A DNA stretch of 64,000 bases, from positions 62,001 through 126,000 of the forward strand of contig NZ_NFLH01000001.1 of NCBI RefSeq assembly GCF_002160815.1. Direction: 5' to 3'. Shown here in pieces: positions 10,086 to 18,638 of this stretch. The translations under genes and the position numbers were made by a program. Position 1 is the stretch's first letter. Each line of letters begins with the position of its first letter. This DNA is from Massilimicrobiota sp. An134. Lineage in GTDB: Bacteria > Bacillota_I > Bacilli_A > Erysipelotrichales > Coprobacillaceae. Under the pieces are notes generated by a model. The model saw nothing but the letters and a program-made list of their open reading frames with translations. It was not told where the DNA came from and searched no databases.

Positions 10086-11270
10086 CTAGATGATTTGATT
10101 TAATATAGATGATCCTATACCAGGATTTTCAACATCAAAATTATCTGCAATGGTTGCTCCAATGACTGCATAGCTTTTTAACAGTCCTAAATGTTTAGGC
10201 ATTTGTAAAGACTTGCTATAAATGATAAGTGGAACATTTTCGCGTGTATGATCTGTTCCTTTGTATGTTGGATCATTTCCATGATCAGCAGTAATCATTA
10301 ACAAATCATCACTATTTAAACAATATAATAATTCTTCTAACTGATGATCAAATTCAACAATGGCTTGTCCATATCCTTCAGGATTTCTTCGATGTCCATA
10401 AACAGCATCAAAATCTACTAAATTTAAGAAAGCTAATCCACGAAAATCTTCTTTCGCAATTTCTATTGTTTTTTCCATACCATCATGATTAGAAACAGTT
10501 TTAACTTTACGTGTAATACCTTGATCAACAAATATATCTGGTATTTTACCAATTCCAATGACTTCAATTTGATTTTCTTTAAGACTATCTAAAACAGTTT
10601 TACCAAATGGTTTTAACGCTAAATCATGACGATTAGCTGTTCTTACGAATTCACCTTTCTTTTTACCAACAAATGGTCTGGCAATGATGCGTCCGACTTT
10701 CCATCTGTCATCCATTGCAATTTCTCTAGCAATTTCACACGCTTTATATAATTCTTCAAGAGGTATAATTTCTTCATTAGCAGCAATTTGAAATACTGAA
10801 TCTGCTGATGTATAAACAATCCAATCACCAGTTTTTATCTGATGTTCACCCCAGTCATCAAGTATTTTTGTGCCACTTTCAGCATAATTTCCAACACATT
10901 TACGACCTGTTTTTTCTTCAAATAGATCAATGAATTCTTTTGGAAATCCTGTTTCAGTGAATGTTTTAAAAGGTTTGGTAATATGTAATCCCATCATTTC
11001 CCAATGTCCAGTCATTGTATCTTTACCATTGGAAACTTCTTCAAGTCTCGCAGTATAAGCTAATTGATTTTTTAGAGCATGAATACCTTGAAATTGACCA
11101 ATATTTCCTAAACCCATTCCTTCTAAACAAGGAACATCTAGCCCCCCTACTTTTTCGCAGATATGACCTAAAGTATTTGCACCAACATCATCAAATTGTG
11201 CAGCATCATGTGCATCTCCTATACCTAATGAATCTAACACTATTAAAAATACACGTTTATATTTTTCCAT
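10086..11270 (-). CDS. deoB: Phosphopentomutase
   Basis: This enzyme converts ribose-1-phosphate and deoxyribose-1-phosphate to their 5-phosphates in nucleoside salvage. It has 394 residues, the usual length, of the alkaline-phosphatase superfamily. Metal-site residues are visible: Asp13 in the N-terminal VLDSLG, the DTMTGHWE loop, and the C-terminal ITADHGND and DHTREN motifs. I use the ATG at 11270, preceded by GAAAGGA; the frame is open further upstream but that part lies inside xerD. It overlaps the xerD stop by 14 bases. The xerD-deoB order matches the Bacillus ripX-drm pair. Confidence 0.96.
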   Translation of the reverse strand: MEKYKRVFLIVLDSLGIGDAHDAAQFDDVGANTLGHICEKVGGLDVPCLEGMGLGNIGQFQGIHALKNQLAYTARLEEVSNGKDTMTGHWEMMGLHITKPFKTFTETGFPKEFIDLFEEKTGRKCVGNYAESGTKILDDWGEHQIKTGDWIVYTSADSVFQIAANEEIIPLEELYKACEIAREIAMDDRWKVGRIIARPFVGKKKGEFVRTANRHDLALKPFGKTVLDSLKENQIEVIGIGKIPDIFVDQGITRKVKTVSNHDGMEKTIEIAKEDFRGLAFLNLVDFDAVYGHRRNPEGYGQAIVEFDHQLEELLYCLNSDDLLMITADHGNDPTYKGTDHTRENVPLIIYSKSLQMPKHLGLLKSYAVIGATIADNFDVENPGIGSSILNQII

Positions 11271-12180
11271 TTTTCTTGTTCCTTTCTTGCATTCTAGGAT
11301 GTAATTGACGATAATCCTCAATTGCTTTATTTTGTGATACATGTGTATAGATAGTTGTTGTTGAAATATCACTATGCCCTAGCATTTCCTGAATTGAACG
11401 TAAATCAGCATCATGTTCTAATAAATGTGTCGCAAAAGTATGGCGTAAAGTATGAGGACTTATATGTTTCATTAAACCACTATTTTTCACTAAATGTTCA
11501 AGAATATGATAAAAATCATCTCTCGTCATTACTTTTCCATTTTGAGTTAAAAAAAGATAAGGTGTTGTTCCTTTTTTGCAAAGTTCATCACGGTACTTTT
11601 CAATATATTCTTTGAGTAGAAGTCCACAACTTTTATTCATTGGAATAATTCTTTCTTTATTTCCTTTTCCAACACATCTAACAAATCCTTTTTGAATATT
11701 CACACTTTGCAAAGTTAATGAACACATTTCACTCACACGCAAACCACATCCATATAAAACTTCTACCATACAACGATTTCGTGATGAAATGGCATCTTTT
11801 ACAACAATAGAATTTAATAATTGAAACATTTCTTCTTCACTTAAAACCTGTGGCAGATATTTTTTACGCTTTGGCATTTCAAAAGAACTCATTATATTTT
11901 GAGAAACAATTTTTTCTTTAATGAGAAATTGATAAAACTGTCTTAAAGATATCATATGACGATCAATAGTTGCATCACTTAATTTTTGACGCATTGTTTT
12001 TAAGTATGAATATACATGATCCTTGTTTACATCCTCGATATATTGAATTTCATATATCTTAAAAACATAATCCAAAAAATGTTTAATATCTCTTTGGTAT
12101 GCATGAACAGTATGCTGACTATAATTTTTTTCAACAATCATATACTCTCGATATTCCAACATAGCATCTTTACATTTCAA
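11257..12180 (-). CDS. xerD: Site-specific tyrosine recombinase, XerD type
   Basis: This 307-residue protein has an N-terminal SAM-like core-binding domain (about 1-90) and a C-terminal catalytic domain. The catalytic set is visible: Arg in GCGLRVSE, the His and Arg of HTLRHTFATH, the His of MLGHSD, and the nucleophile Tyr278 in TTIYTH. With XerC it resolves chromosome dimers at dif during division. The likely start is TTG at 12180, with GGTGA six bases upstream; the first in-frame ATG is at 12162. The chromosomal synteny (spoIIM-xerD-deoB) argues against a phage integrase. Confidence 0.93.
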   Translation of the reverse strand: MKCKDAMLEYREYMIVEKNYSQHTVHAYQRDIKHFLDYVFKIYEIQYIEDVNKDHVYSYLKTMRQKLSDATIDRHMISLRQFYQFLIKEKIVSQNIMSSFEMPKRKKYLPQVLSEEEMFQLLNSIVVKDAISSRNRCMVEVLYGCGLRVSEMCSLTLQSVNIQKGFVRCVGKGNKERIIPMNKSCGLLLKEYIEKYRDELCKKGTTPYLFLTQNGKVMTRDDFYHILEHLVKNSGLMKHISPHTLRHTFATHLLEHDADLRSIQEMLGHSDISTTTIYTHVSQNKAIEDYRQLHPRMQERNKKNGKI

Positions 12181-12197
12181 AATACATCACCATTGCT

Positions 12198-12206
12198 ATT
12201 ATAACA
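12198..12206 (-). promoter_or_regulatory. Extended -10 promoter of xerD-deoB
   Basis: TGTTATAAT on the - strand, 18 bases before the xerD TTG start. No clear -35 is present. Confidence 0.55.
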
Positions 12207-12238
12207 ATTTTTATCAAAAAAAACTACTAAAGTCACTT

Positions 12239-12808
12239 CTAAAATAAAGGAACAATATATAATCGAAAAGCTAATGAACATGTGAGTACAATCAATGAGG
12301 CAATAATAAAATTAAGTCGATAATTTAAAATACTTTTGATATTAAAATTCTGTTCGATATAAAAATTAACTAATGTCACATAACTAGATATATATAGGCC
12401 AATATAAACAATAATTGAAACTATGATGATTTCAAAAAGAATTTCACATAACATTAAAATAACCATAATTACATTCATTTGAACAACAGATAAAACATAT
12501 TGTAGAGAAAATGATATTTGTAATCCTTTTAAAAAAGTTATAAATAACAAACCTAATTGTCCTACATAACTCGTACTTAAATATGTACAAATAAAAATCA
12601 ATAATCCACTTTGAATAATATATAATTGGTAATGATTTGTATAACTTTCAATATTTAAATAAAATAAATAATGGAAAAACTTTTGTATAGGTTCCTGTGT
12701 ATGCGTATACTGATAAAATCCAAATAAAAAACCTATTAATCCAGTAACCCCAATTGCAATAAGTATATATTTTTTATTTTGAATAAAACGCTGTAAAAAA
12801 ACACTCAT
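12239..12808 (-). CDS. spoIIM: Stage II sporulation protein M (SpoIIM-like)
   Basis: This 189-residue integral membrane protein has about five hydrophobic segments and a short basic N-terminus, matching SpoIIM length and topology. SpoIIM is part of the SpoIID-SpoIIM-SpoIIP peptidoglycan machine that drives engulfment of the forespore. Sequence similarity is weak by eye. The case rests on topology and on position directly before xerD and deoB, the order also found in Bacillus. I use the ATG at 12808, preceded by AGAGGTG; an in-frame start at 12829 has no ribosome-binding site. Confidence 0.75.
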   Translation of the reverse strand: MSVFLQRFIQNKKYILIAIGVTGLIGFLFGFYQYTHTQEPIQKFFHYLFYLNIESYTNHYQLYIIQSGLLIFICTYLSTSYVGQLGLLFITFLKGLQISFSLQYVLSVVQMNVIMVILMLCEILFEIIIVSIIVYIGLYISSYVTLVNFYIEQNFNIKSILNYRLNFIIASLIVLTCSLAFRLYIVPLF

Positions 12809-12846
12809 GTTATCACCTCTGTAAAGCATATGAGCGTTCTTTTAAA

Positions 12847-14061
12847 TTATTCATTATTTTTGAGATACTTTTTTTGAATTTCATCATCTTCAATAAGTGA
12901 GGATGCTTTCATAACTTTCATATCAGGAAAGTGTTCATTAAATTGATGAATAAACTGATCAGTTTGAGAATGATGAGATAGATGATTCCCTTGTTTACCA
13001 AATAAAGATAACTGTATATTTAAATCTTGAACATGAACAACATTATTTAAACTGACACCAACAAGACGTAAATTTTCACCATTATAAATACTTTCAAACA
13101 ATAATAAAGCTGTCGCATAAATGATATCAAAATCATTTGTATATTGATCAATAATAGTTTGTTTTGTTTTTGATTTTTCTCGTGTATATTTAAGTGTAAT
13201 AGAAATAGAATTAGATACAAGATCTCTTTTTTTGGCACGATTTGAAACTTCCTGTGATAAAGAATGAAAAACAGATTTAATGAATTCTTCATCATGACTA
13301 TCATTTTCAAAAGTCGTTGAATTTCCAACTGATTTTAACTCATTCTTCTCATAATTGATTTTAGAGAAATCTTTGCCATTAGCTCTTTGATAAACAATAA
13401 ATGTATTCTTTTGAAAAATAGTTCTTATTTTTTCATAGTTTTCATATTTTGCCAAATCACCAATAGTATAAATTCCCATTTGCTGTAATTTTGGAACAGT
13501 CTTTTTCCCAATTCCATGCATATCCCCTACAGGTAAATGCCAAAGTTTTTCTTTAAAATTACGATTTGTAATCATGGTTATCCCCATTGGTTTTTTCATA
13601 TCACTGGCCATTTTAGCAAGAAATTTATTAGGCGCAACACCAATAGAACATTGTAATTTTAAAGTTTTAAAAACATGATTTTGAATGTCTTTAGCGGCCT
13701 GATATGGATGGATATGCTGATGTTGAATATATTCTGTCATATCAACATAGCACTCATCAATACTTGCGACTTCAAGTTTTTTTGAAAAAGATGAGATAAG
13801 CTCAAAAAATTGTTGAGATAGAGTTTTATATAGTTGAAAATGAGGTGGAACAGTAATCAATTGAGGACATAGTTCTTTTGCTTGAAATAAAGGCATTGCT
13901 GAATGAATTCCATATTTTCTTGCTTCGTAAGAGGCAGTTGTAATAATGCTGCGACGTGACTCACGACAGACAACAATAGGTTTTCCTTCTAAATCAGGAT
14001 TTTGAGAGATTTCGGCACTTGCAAAAAATGCATTCAAATCAATATGAAAAATAATTTGCAA
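12847..14061 (-). CDS. dinB: DNA polymerase IV (Y-family)
   Basis: This 404-residue translesion polymerase has the palm motif IIFHIDLNAFFA at the N-terminus (metal-binding Asp8) and the SIDECYVD catalytic acidic motif near residue 105. A helix-hairpin-helix region sits around 175-200, and the little-finger domain contains a beta-clamp-binding motif QLSLF close to the C-terminus. A TTG at 14061 is the better start: GAGGTGA lies six bases upstream, whereas the ATG at 14082 has none. The start follows the spo0A stop closely, so it may be co-transcribed with spo0A. Confidence 0.94.
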   Translation of the reverse strand: MQIIFHIDLNAFFASAEISQNPDLEGKPIVVCRESRRSIITTASYEARKYGIHSAMPLFQAKELCPQLITVPPHFQLYKTLSQQFFELISSFSKKLEVASIDECYVDMTEYIQHQHIHPYQAAKDIQNHVFKTLKLQCSIGVAPNKFLAKMASDMKKPMGITMITNRNFKEKLWHLPVGDMHGIGKKTVPKLQQMGIYTIGDLAKYENYEKIRTIFQKNTFIVYQRANGKDFSKINYEKNELKSVGNSTTFENDSHDEEFIKSVFHSLSQEVSNRAKKRDLVSNSISITLKYTREKSKTKQTIIDQYTNDFDIIYATALLLFESIYNGENLRLVGVSLNNVVHVQDLNIQLSLFGKQGNHLSHHSQTDQFIHQFNEHFPDMKVMKASSLIEDDEIQKKYLKNNE

Positions 14062-14084
14062 AGAAATCACCTCAACTTTCATAA

Positions 14085-14906
14085 CTATTTTAACATATAG
14101 TTTTTATAATTATAAAGACTTTCTTTTTTTACATGATCAGTTTTATGTGCTAATCTTAATTTATCAGCAATCATTGCAATAAATTCTGAATTTGTTGGTT
14201 TCGCTTTAACAGCCGAAACAGTGTAACCAAATATATCATCAATAGCATCTGTATTTCCCCTATTCCATGCGACTTCAATAGCATGTCTAATAGCTCTTTC
14301 TACACGAGATGAAGTTGTATTATACATTCTTGCTATATCTGGATATAAAACTTTTGTAACCTGACCAAGAATTTCAATATTATAATATGTTGTTAAAATA
14401 GCTGTTCTTAAGTACATATAACCTTTAATATGCGCAGGTATGCCAACTTCATGTAAAATTTCTGTGATTTCATTTTCAATCTTCACTTTTTTATATTTTT
14501 CAGATTCATCCTGATCCATTAAATCTGTTTTTTGGAATTCAGTAGCAGTAATATATAGTGTTGATTGAATAAAGTGTTGAATATCAAAAGGATATTTAAA
14601 GCAATAAGTGACACCAAGTTCTTCTAACATATTGCAAATTGTCTGATTTGTAAATTGGGTAATACAGATAACTTTTTGAAAAGATTGTTTATTCATTTCT
14701 TTTAGTTTTTTTAAAACGCCAATGCCATCAATTTCAGATAACATCAGATCAATAATTAATAAATCACAAGTTCTTTGATTAAAGAAATTTAAACAATCAA
14801 TACCATTTTGTGCCGTTCCAACAACAGTCATTTTATTTGTTTTTTCTAAATTATATTTTATATTTTCCAATAACTCTGGTTGTTCGATAGCAATAAATGT
14901 TTTCAT
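14085..14906 (-). CDS. spo0A: Sporulation response regulator Spo0A with atypical receiver domain
   Basis: This 273-residue master regulator of sporulation has a receiver domain at about 1-120 and a Spo0A_C DNA-binding domain at about 155-273. The C-terminal half is strongly conserved ([16 protein letters not shown] and [16 protein letters not shown], the recognition helix region). In the receiver, the phospho-acceptor Asp53 and Thr83 are kept. The usual acidic pair (ADDN in Bacillus) reads AIEQ, so one Asp is Ile7 and the other Glu8. The Lys-Pro motif reads Lys104-Tyr105-Pro106, with Lys one place early. I start at the ATG at 14906. It follows spoIVB, as in Bacillus. Confidence 0.96.
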   Translation of the reverse strand: MKTFIAIEQPELLENIKYNLEKTNKMTVVGTAQNGIDCLNFFNQRTCDLLIIDLMLSEIDGIGVLKKLKEMNKQSFQKVICITQFTNQTICNMLEELGVTYCFKYPFDIQHFIQSTLYITATEFQKTDLMDQDESEKYKKVKIENEITEILHEVGIPAHIKGYMYLRTAILTTYYNIEILGQVTKVLYPDIARMYNTTSSRVERAIRHAIEVAWNRGNTDAIDDIFGYTVSAVKAKPTNSEFIAMIADKLRLAHKTDHVKKESLYNYKNYMLK

Positions 14907-14949
14907 AATTTCCAATTTTCCCTTTCGATTTCTTCTCATCAGCAAATTT

Positions 14950-14955
14950 ATTATA
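14950..14955 (-). promoter_or_regulatory. -10 element of spo0A
   Basis: TATAAT on the - strand, 43 bases upstream of the spo0A start codon. No good -35 is present at the standard distance, as in promoters that need an activator. Confidence 0.45.
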
Positions 14956-15022
14956 TATGTGTCAAATTCATATTCCTAGTCTTTATACAAAAAATAAATG
15001 TGAAAAAATGAATTTATATCTA

Positions 15023-15053
15023 TTCGTCAAAATTTTCACTGCTTTTTTCGACA
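15023..15053 (-). promoter_or_regulatory. Two 0A-box matches upstream of spo0A
   Basis: On the - strand, TGTCGAA (15053-15047) is the exact 0A-box core and TGACGAA (15029-15023) fits TGNCGAA. They are 24 bases apart and about 68-103 bases upstream of the -10 element. Spo0A binds such boxes and autoregulates its own gene in Bacillus, so autoregulation is likely here. Confidence 0.65.
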
Positions 15054-15090
15054 TAAAGTTTGTTAAAAAGTCTAATCGTGTTGAAATAAG

Positions 15091-15118
15091 AAAAAGAGAA
15101 TCTAGCAGGATTCTCTTT
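15091..15118 (-). terminator. Terminator after spoIVB
   Basis: A perfect 10-bp stem (15093-15102 with 15109-15118) with a 6-nt loop and a T-rich tail on the - strand, starting directly at the end of the spoIVB stop codon. It separates spoIVB from spo0A. Confidence 0.9.
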
Positions 15119-16111
15119 CTATTTGTCGTTTTTAAGCATCCAATCAATATATAATCCATAACCTTGATGAACATTGTTTATGTCAACATGTGTTACACAT
15201 CCAATGAGTTTATTGTTTTGAATGATAGGTGAACCACTCATTCCTTGAACAATACCATTTGTTAATGACAGAACTTCTTCATCTGTTATTTCGAAAGTTA
15301 TACCCTTTACATCAGGTTCGTTTTGTTTCTTTAAATCAGTGATGCGAATTGAACAACGACTGACTTCGTGACCATTGAGAACAGTTAAAAAATAAGCTTC
15401 TCCCAATTCAATCTCATCCATAGAAGCTGTTGAAATTGTTTGAAGTTGATCAGAAAGATTTGTATATTGGCCATAAATACCATAATTATTATTTTCATAC
15501 AATCTTCCTATTTCAATAGAACCGATTTCAGCAATTTTTTCTCCTGGATTTCCATTTTGAGAAGGGTTTATTTTTTTAACATACGAATTATAAACTGTTC
15601 CATTTTTAATCGTTGTATCACTTGATAATGAAGTATCATACATCATATGTCCTAATGCTCCAAAGTGATGTGTTTCAGGGTTATAATACGTCATCGTCCC
15701 TATGCCAGTTAAACCATCCTGAACATAAAGTCCAGTCGTAAATTGATCATCTTTTTTTTGAAATTTCAATTCTTTTTTTATGGTCTTATTCTGACGTTTT
15801 AAGGTTAACATAATTTTTTGATTCTTTTCTACACTGTTTTTAACAGATTCCATTAACTCTGAAATAGATTCTACATTCTGCTGATTCACTTGCGTAATTA
15901 AATCACCAGACTGATAGCCATCACTTGCTGGATTATAAGGACGATTGTCAATAGAAATATCATAAGTTCCAGTAATCATAACACCTTCATAATCAAGCTC
16001 GATCCCTATTGATTGACCACCTAGAATAACATCTGCTGCAAAGACTTGAAAGGATGGGAATACTAATGAAACGACAGTGATGAGTGATATACTCAACTTT
16101 TTAAAAAGCAA
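15119..16111 (-). CDS. spoIVB: SpoIVB serine peptidase
   Basis: This 330-residue secreted forespore protease cleaves SpoIVFA and so triggers pro-sigma-K processing. An N-terminal signal/anchor (about 1-25) is followed by a PDZ domain (about 30-125) with the carboxylate loop region GYQSGDLI, then the S55 peptidase domain. The catalytic His lies in FGALGHMMYD, the Ser in GMSGSP (about 290-295), and a likely Asp in THVD just after. The start is TTG at 16111 with AGGAGG nine bases upstream. It is shorter than the Bacillus protein but keeps all domains. The targets spoIVFA/FB lie at 56320-57631 in this window. Confidence 0.95.
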   Translation of the reverse strand: MLFKKLSISLITVVSLVFPSFQVFAADVILGGQSIGIELDYEGVMITGTYDISIDNRPYNPASDGYQSGDLITQVNQQNVESISELMESVKNSVEKNQKIMLTLKRQNKTIKKELKFQKKDDQFTTGLYVQDGLTGIGTMTYYNPETHHFGALGHMMYDTSLSSDTTIKNGTVYNSYVKKINPSQNGNPGEKIAEIGSIEIGRLYENNNYGIYGQYTNLSDQLQTISTASMDEIELGEAYFLTVLNGHEVSRCSIRITDLKKQNEPDVKGITFEITDEEVLSLTNGIVQGMSGSPIIQNNKLIGCVTHVDINNVHQGYGLYIDWMLKNDK

Positions 16112-16172
16112 AGCATATACACCTCCTTGTAATCAAATTGATTACATTTTATTTTGGCATATATGCTTTATT

Positions 16173-17825
16173 TTATGCATCTAATAATTTTTTAGCATTT
16201 GCTATAGCTTCTTGAGTCATAGTTTCACCAGATAACATTTTTGCAATTTCTATAATTTTTTGGTTAGAATCTAGAAGATGAATAGAAGTGATAGTTTCAT
16301 CATCAGTTGATTTTTTTTCAATACAATAATGATAATCTGCTAAAGCTGCAACTTGAGGTAAATGAGTAATACAAATAACCTGTTTTTTTAAAGCTGTTTT
16401 TTTCATTTTCTCACCAATTTTCGTTGCTACTTTTCCACTGACACCAGTGTCAATTTCATCAAAAATAATAGTATCAATACTGTTATATTCTAAAATTGTT
16501 GTTTTTATTGCTAACATTATACGTGAAATTTCTCCCCCACTTGCTGTTTCGTTTAAAAGGCTTAAATCTTGTCCCTGATTGATAGAAACCATAAATTGTA
16601 CATCAGTACATCCTAGTGGCTGAAGCATTAGAGATTCTTTTATTTGAACTTTAAAAATAGCTTTATCTAAATATAAGTCTTGGAGTTCTTGATGAATATC
16701 AGCTTCAAATTTTTTAGCATATTTTTTACGTATATGATGCATTTGCATTGCGATATCTTTTGTTTTCTTTTCTTGTTGCTGAAGCTTATTTTGAAGCTGT
16801 AAAATATATTCTTCTCTATTTTCAATAGTTTGAATTTTTTGTATTAATTCATCATGATATTCCTGAATATTTTGCATTGTAAAACCATATTTTCTTTTTA
16901 ATCTATTGACTTTAAATAAAATGTCTTGAAGTTCATTAAAACGATATTCATCAAAATGAAAAGAACGATATGTATCCAGTATATTTTCTGTAATATCTAA
17001 TAAGTTATAATAAAGATTTTGTATACTTTCTACAGGTTCCTCAAACTCTTGATAAGAAGATAATGATTGGATTTCATAAGTAGCCTCTTTTAATTTTGGT
17101 AAAACACCTTGACCATTATTCATAAGTTGTTCAAAATTTTGAATACATGCATTCATTTTCTCATAATTTTGTAATATTTTTAATTCTTCTTCAAAACGAT
17201 CTATTTCATCATCTGTATAACTGACTTCTTCAATTTCTTTTAATTGACTTTTTAAAAAATCAAGCTGTTCATCTGACATATCTTCTTGAATAGTTTGATT
17301 CAAATGTTGTTGTATATCTTTATATTGTTGAAATTGAGTTTGATAATCTAAGAAAAGATCTTGTAGCTCATCTTTTGCATATTCATCCAATAAAAGGATA
17401 TGATTTTTTTGAGCAAAAAGTTTTTGTGTTTCAAATTGAGAATGAATATCAATCAAATAAGGCATTAATAATTTTAAAGCATTATGAGTAGATGATTGAT
17501 AATTGATTTTAACTTGACTCTTACCATTACTTTGAATATTTTTTGTAATAATAAATTCGTCATCAGCTTCTATATGTAATTGCTGACATATGGCTTCTAG
17601 TTGAGGTGTTACAGTCACATCAAAAACACCTTCAATGACAGCTTCTGAACATCCTTTTTTGACAAATGAAGCGGAAGAGCGGTTACCACATAATTGTCCA
17701 ATAGCATCAATCACAATAGATTTTCCAGCTCCTGTTTCTCCAGTAATAACGCTCATTCCTTCTTGAAAATCAATTTTCATTTTATCAATAATAACAAATG
17801 ATGAAACATATAAACTTTTTAACAT
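16173..17825 (-). CDS. recN: DNA repair protein RecN
   Basis: This 550-residue SMC-like ATPase acts early in double-strand break repair. Walker A is GETGAGKS (Lys35). Two coiled-coil arms span about 150-380, and near the C-terminus are the ABC signature (ASGGEISR) and Walker B (IIFDEIDTG). I start at the ATG at 17825, which has AGGTGA five bases upstream; a GTG nine bases earlier overlaps that site. It lies between tlyA and spoIVB. In Bacillus the arginine repressor gene sits between tlyA and recN, but here the two genes are adjacent. Confidence 0.96.
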   Translation of the reverse strand: MLKSLYVSSFVIIDKMKIDFQEGMSVITGETGAGKSIVIDAIGQLCGNRSSASFVKKGCSEAVIEGVFDVTVTPQLEAICQQLHIEADDEFIITKNIQSNGKSQVKINYQSSTHNALKLLMPYLIDIHSQFETQKLFAQKNHILLLDEYAKDELQDLFLDYQTQFQQYKDIQQHLNQTIQEDMSDEQLDFLKSQLKEIEEVSYTDDEIDRFEEELKILQNYEKMNACIQNFEQLMNNGQGVLPKLKEATYEIQSLSSYQEFEEPVESIQNLYYNLLDITENILDTYRSFHFDEYRFNELQDILFKVNRLKRKYGFTMQNIQEYHDELIQKIQTIENREEYILQLQNKLQQQEKKTKDIAMQMHHIRKKYAKKFEADIHQELQDLYLDKAIFKVQIKESLMLQPLGCTDVQFMVSINQGQDLSLLNETASGGEISRIMLAIKTTILEYNSIDTIIFDEIDTGVSGKVATKIGEKMKKTALKKQVICITHLPQVAALADYHYCIEKKSTDDETITSIHLLDSNQKIIEIAKMLSGETMTQEAIANAKKLLDA

Positions 17826-17834
17826 GTATTTCAC

Positions 17835-18638
17835 CTACCCTTTAAAATGGCTGTGTGCTTCTTCGACAACTTTATAAATATCTATATCTTTATCTACATT
17901 CTGACGATGAATAAAGCATCCTAAAAACTCAATATTCCCTTCTCCTCCAGTAATTGGCGAGTAAGTCAGTCCCTGTAAAGAAAATCCTTGTTCATGGGCA
18001 TATGTAATAACTTCTTGAATGACTCTTTGATGAATTTCAGGTTGAGAAACAATTCCATGTTTTCCTACATCTTCTCTGCCAGCCTCAAATTGTGGTTTAA
18101 TTAAAGCTACACAATATGAATCCTTTTTTAAAATCTGAGATAAAGCAGGAAAGATATGTTTTAACGAAATAAACGAAACATCAATACTCGCAAAATCCGG
18201 TTGACCATATTGAAATAAATCCATTGTAGCATATCGAAAGTTTGTTTGTTCTAAAACGTGAACACGAGGATCATTTCTTAATTTCCAGACTAACTGATTT
18301 GTTCCAACATCTAATGCATAAACCTCTCTAGCACCATGTTGTAAAGCACAATCTGTAAATCCTCCTGTAGAAGAACCAATATCAAGCATTAATAGATGAT
18401 TTAAATCTAAATTAAAAATTTGAATAGCTTTTTCAAGCTTTAGTCCGCCACGTGATACATAAGGCAATTTTTCTCCTTTGATATACAAATGTGAATCAAC
18501 TGGTATTTTAGTACCAGGTTTATCAATATAGTCATAATCATCACGAACGATTCCCGCCATTATAGCTCGCTTTGCCTTTTCGCGAGAATCAAATAATCCC
18601 TGTTCTACACAAAGAATATCAACTCTTTCCTTCTTCAT
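17835..18638 (-). CDS. tlyA: TlyA-family rRNA 2'-O-methyltransferase
   Basis: The protein has 267 residues with an N-terminal S4 RNA-binding domain (about 5-65, including REKAKRAIMAG) and an FtsJ-like SAM methyltransferase domain. The SAM motif is MLDIGSSTGGFTDC, and later motifs are DVSFISL and ALIKPQFEAGRE. Family members methylate ribose 2'-OH groups in 16S/23S rRNA. I use the ATG at 18638, preceded by GGAG; a TTG one codon earlier is less likely. The start overlaps the dxs stop by 20 bases. Confidence 0.93.
   Translation of the reverse strand: MKKERVDILCVEQGLFDSREKAKRAIMAGIVRDDYDYIDKPGTKIPVDSHLYIKGEKLPYVSRGGLKLEKAIQIFNLDLNHLLMLDIGSSTGGFTDCALQHGAREVYALDVGTNQLVWKLRNDPRVHVLEQTNFRYATMDLFQYGQPDFASIDVSFISLKHIFPALSQILKKDSYCVALIKPQFEAGREDVGKHGIVSQPEIHQRVIQEVITYAHEQGFSLQGLTYSPITGGEGNIEFLGCFIHRQNVDKDIDIYKVVEEAHSHFKG

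Noticed and set aside
14950-14990. A sigma-H promoter before spo0A
   Set aside because: An AGGAAT-like -35 is present, but the spacing to a GAAT-type -10 is wrong by two or more bases.
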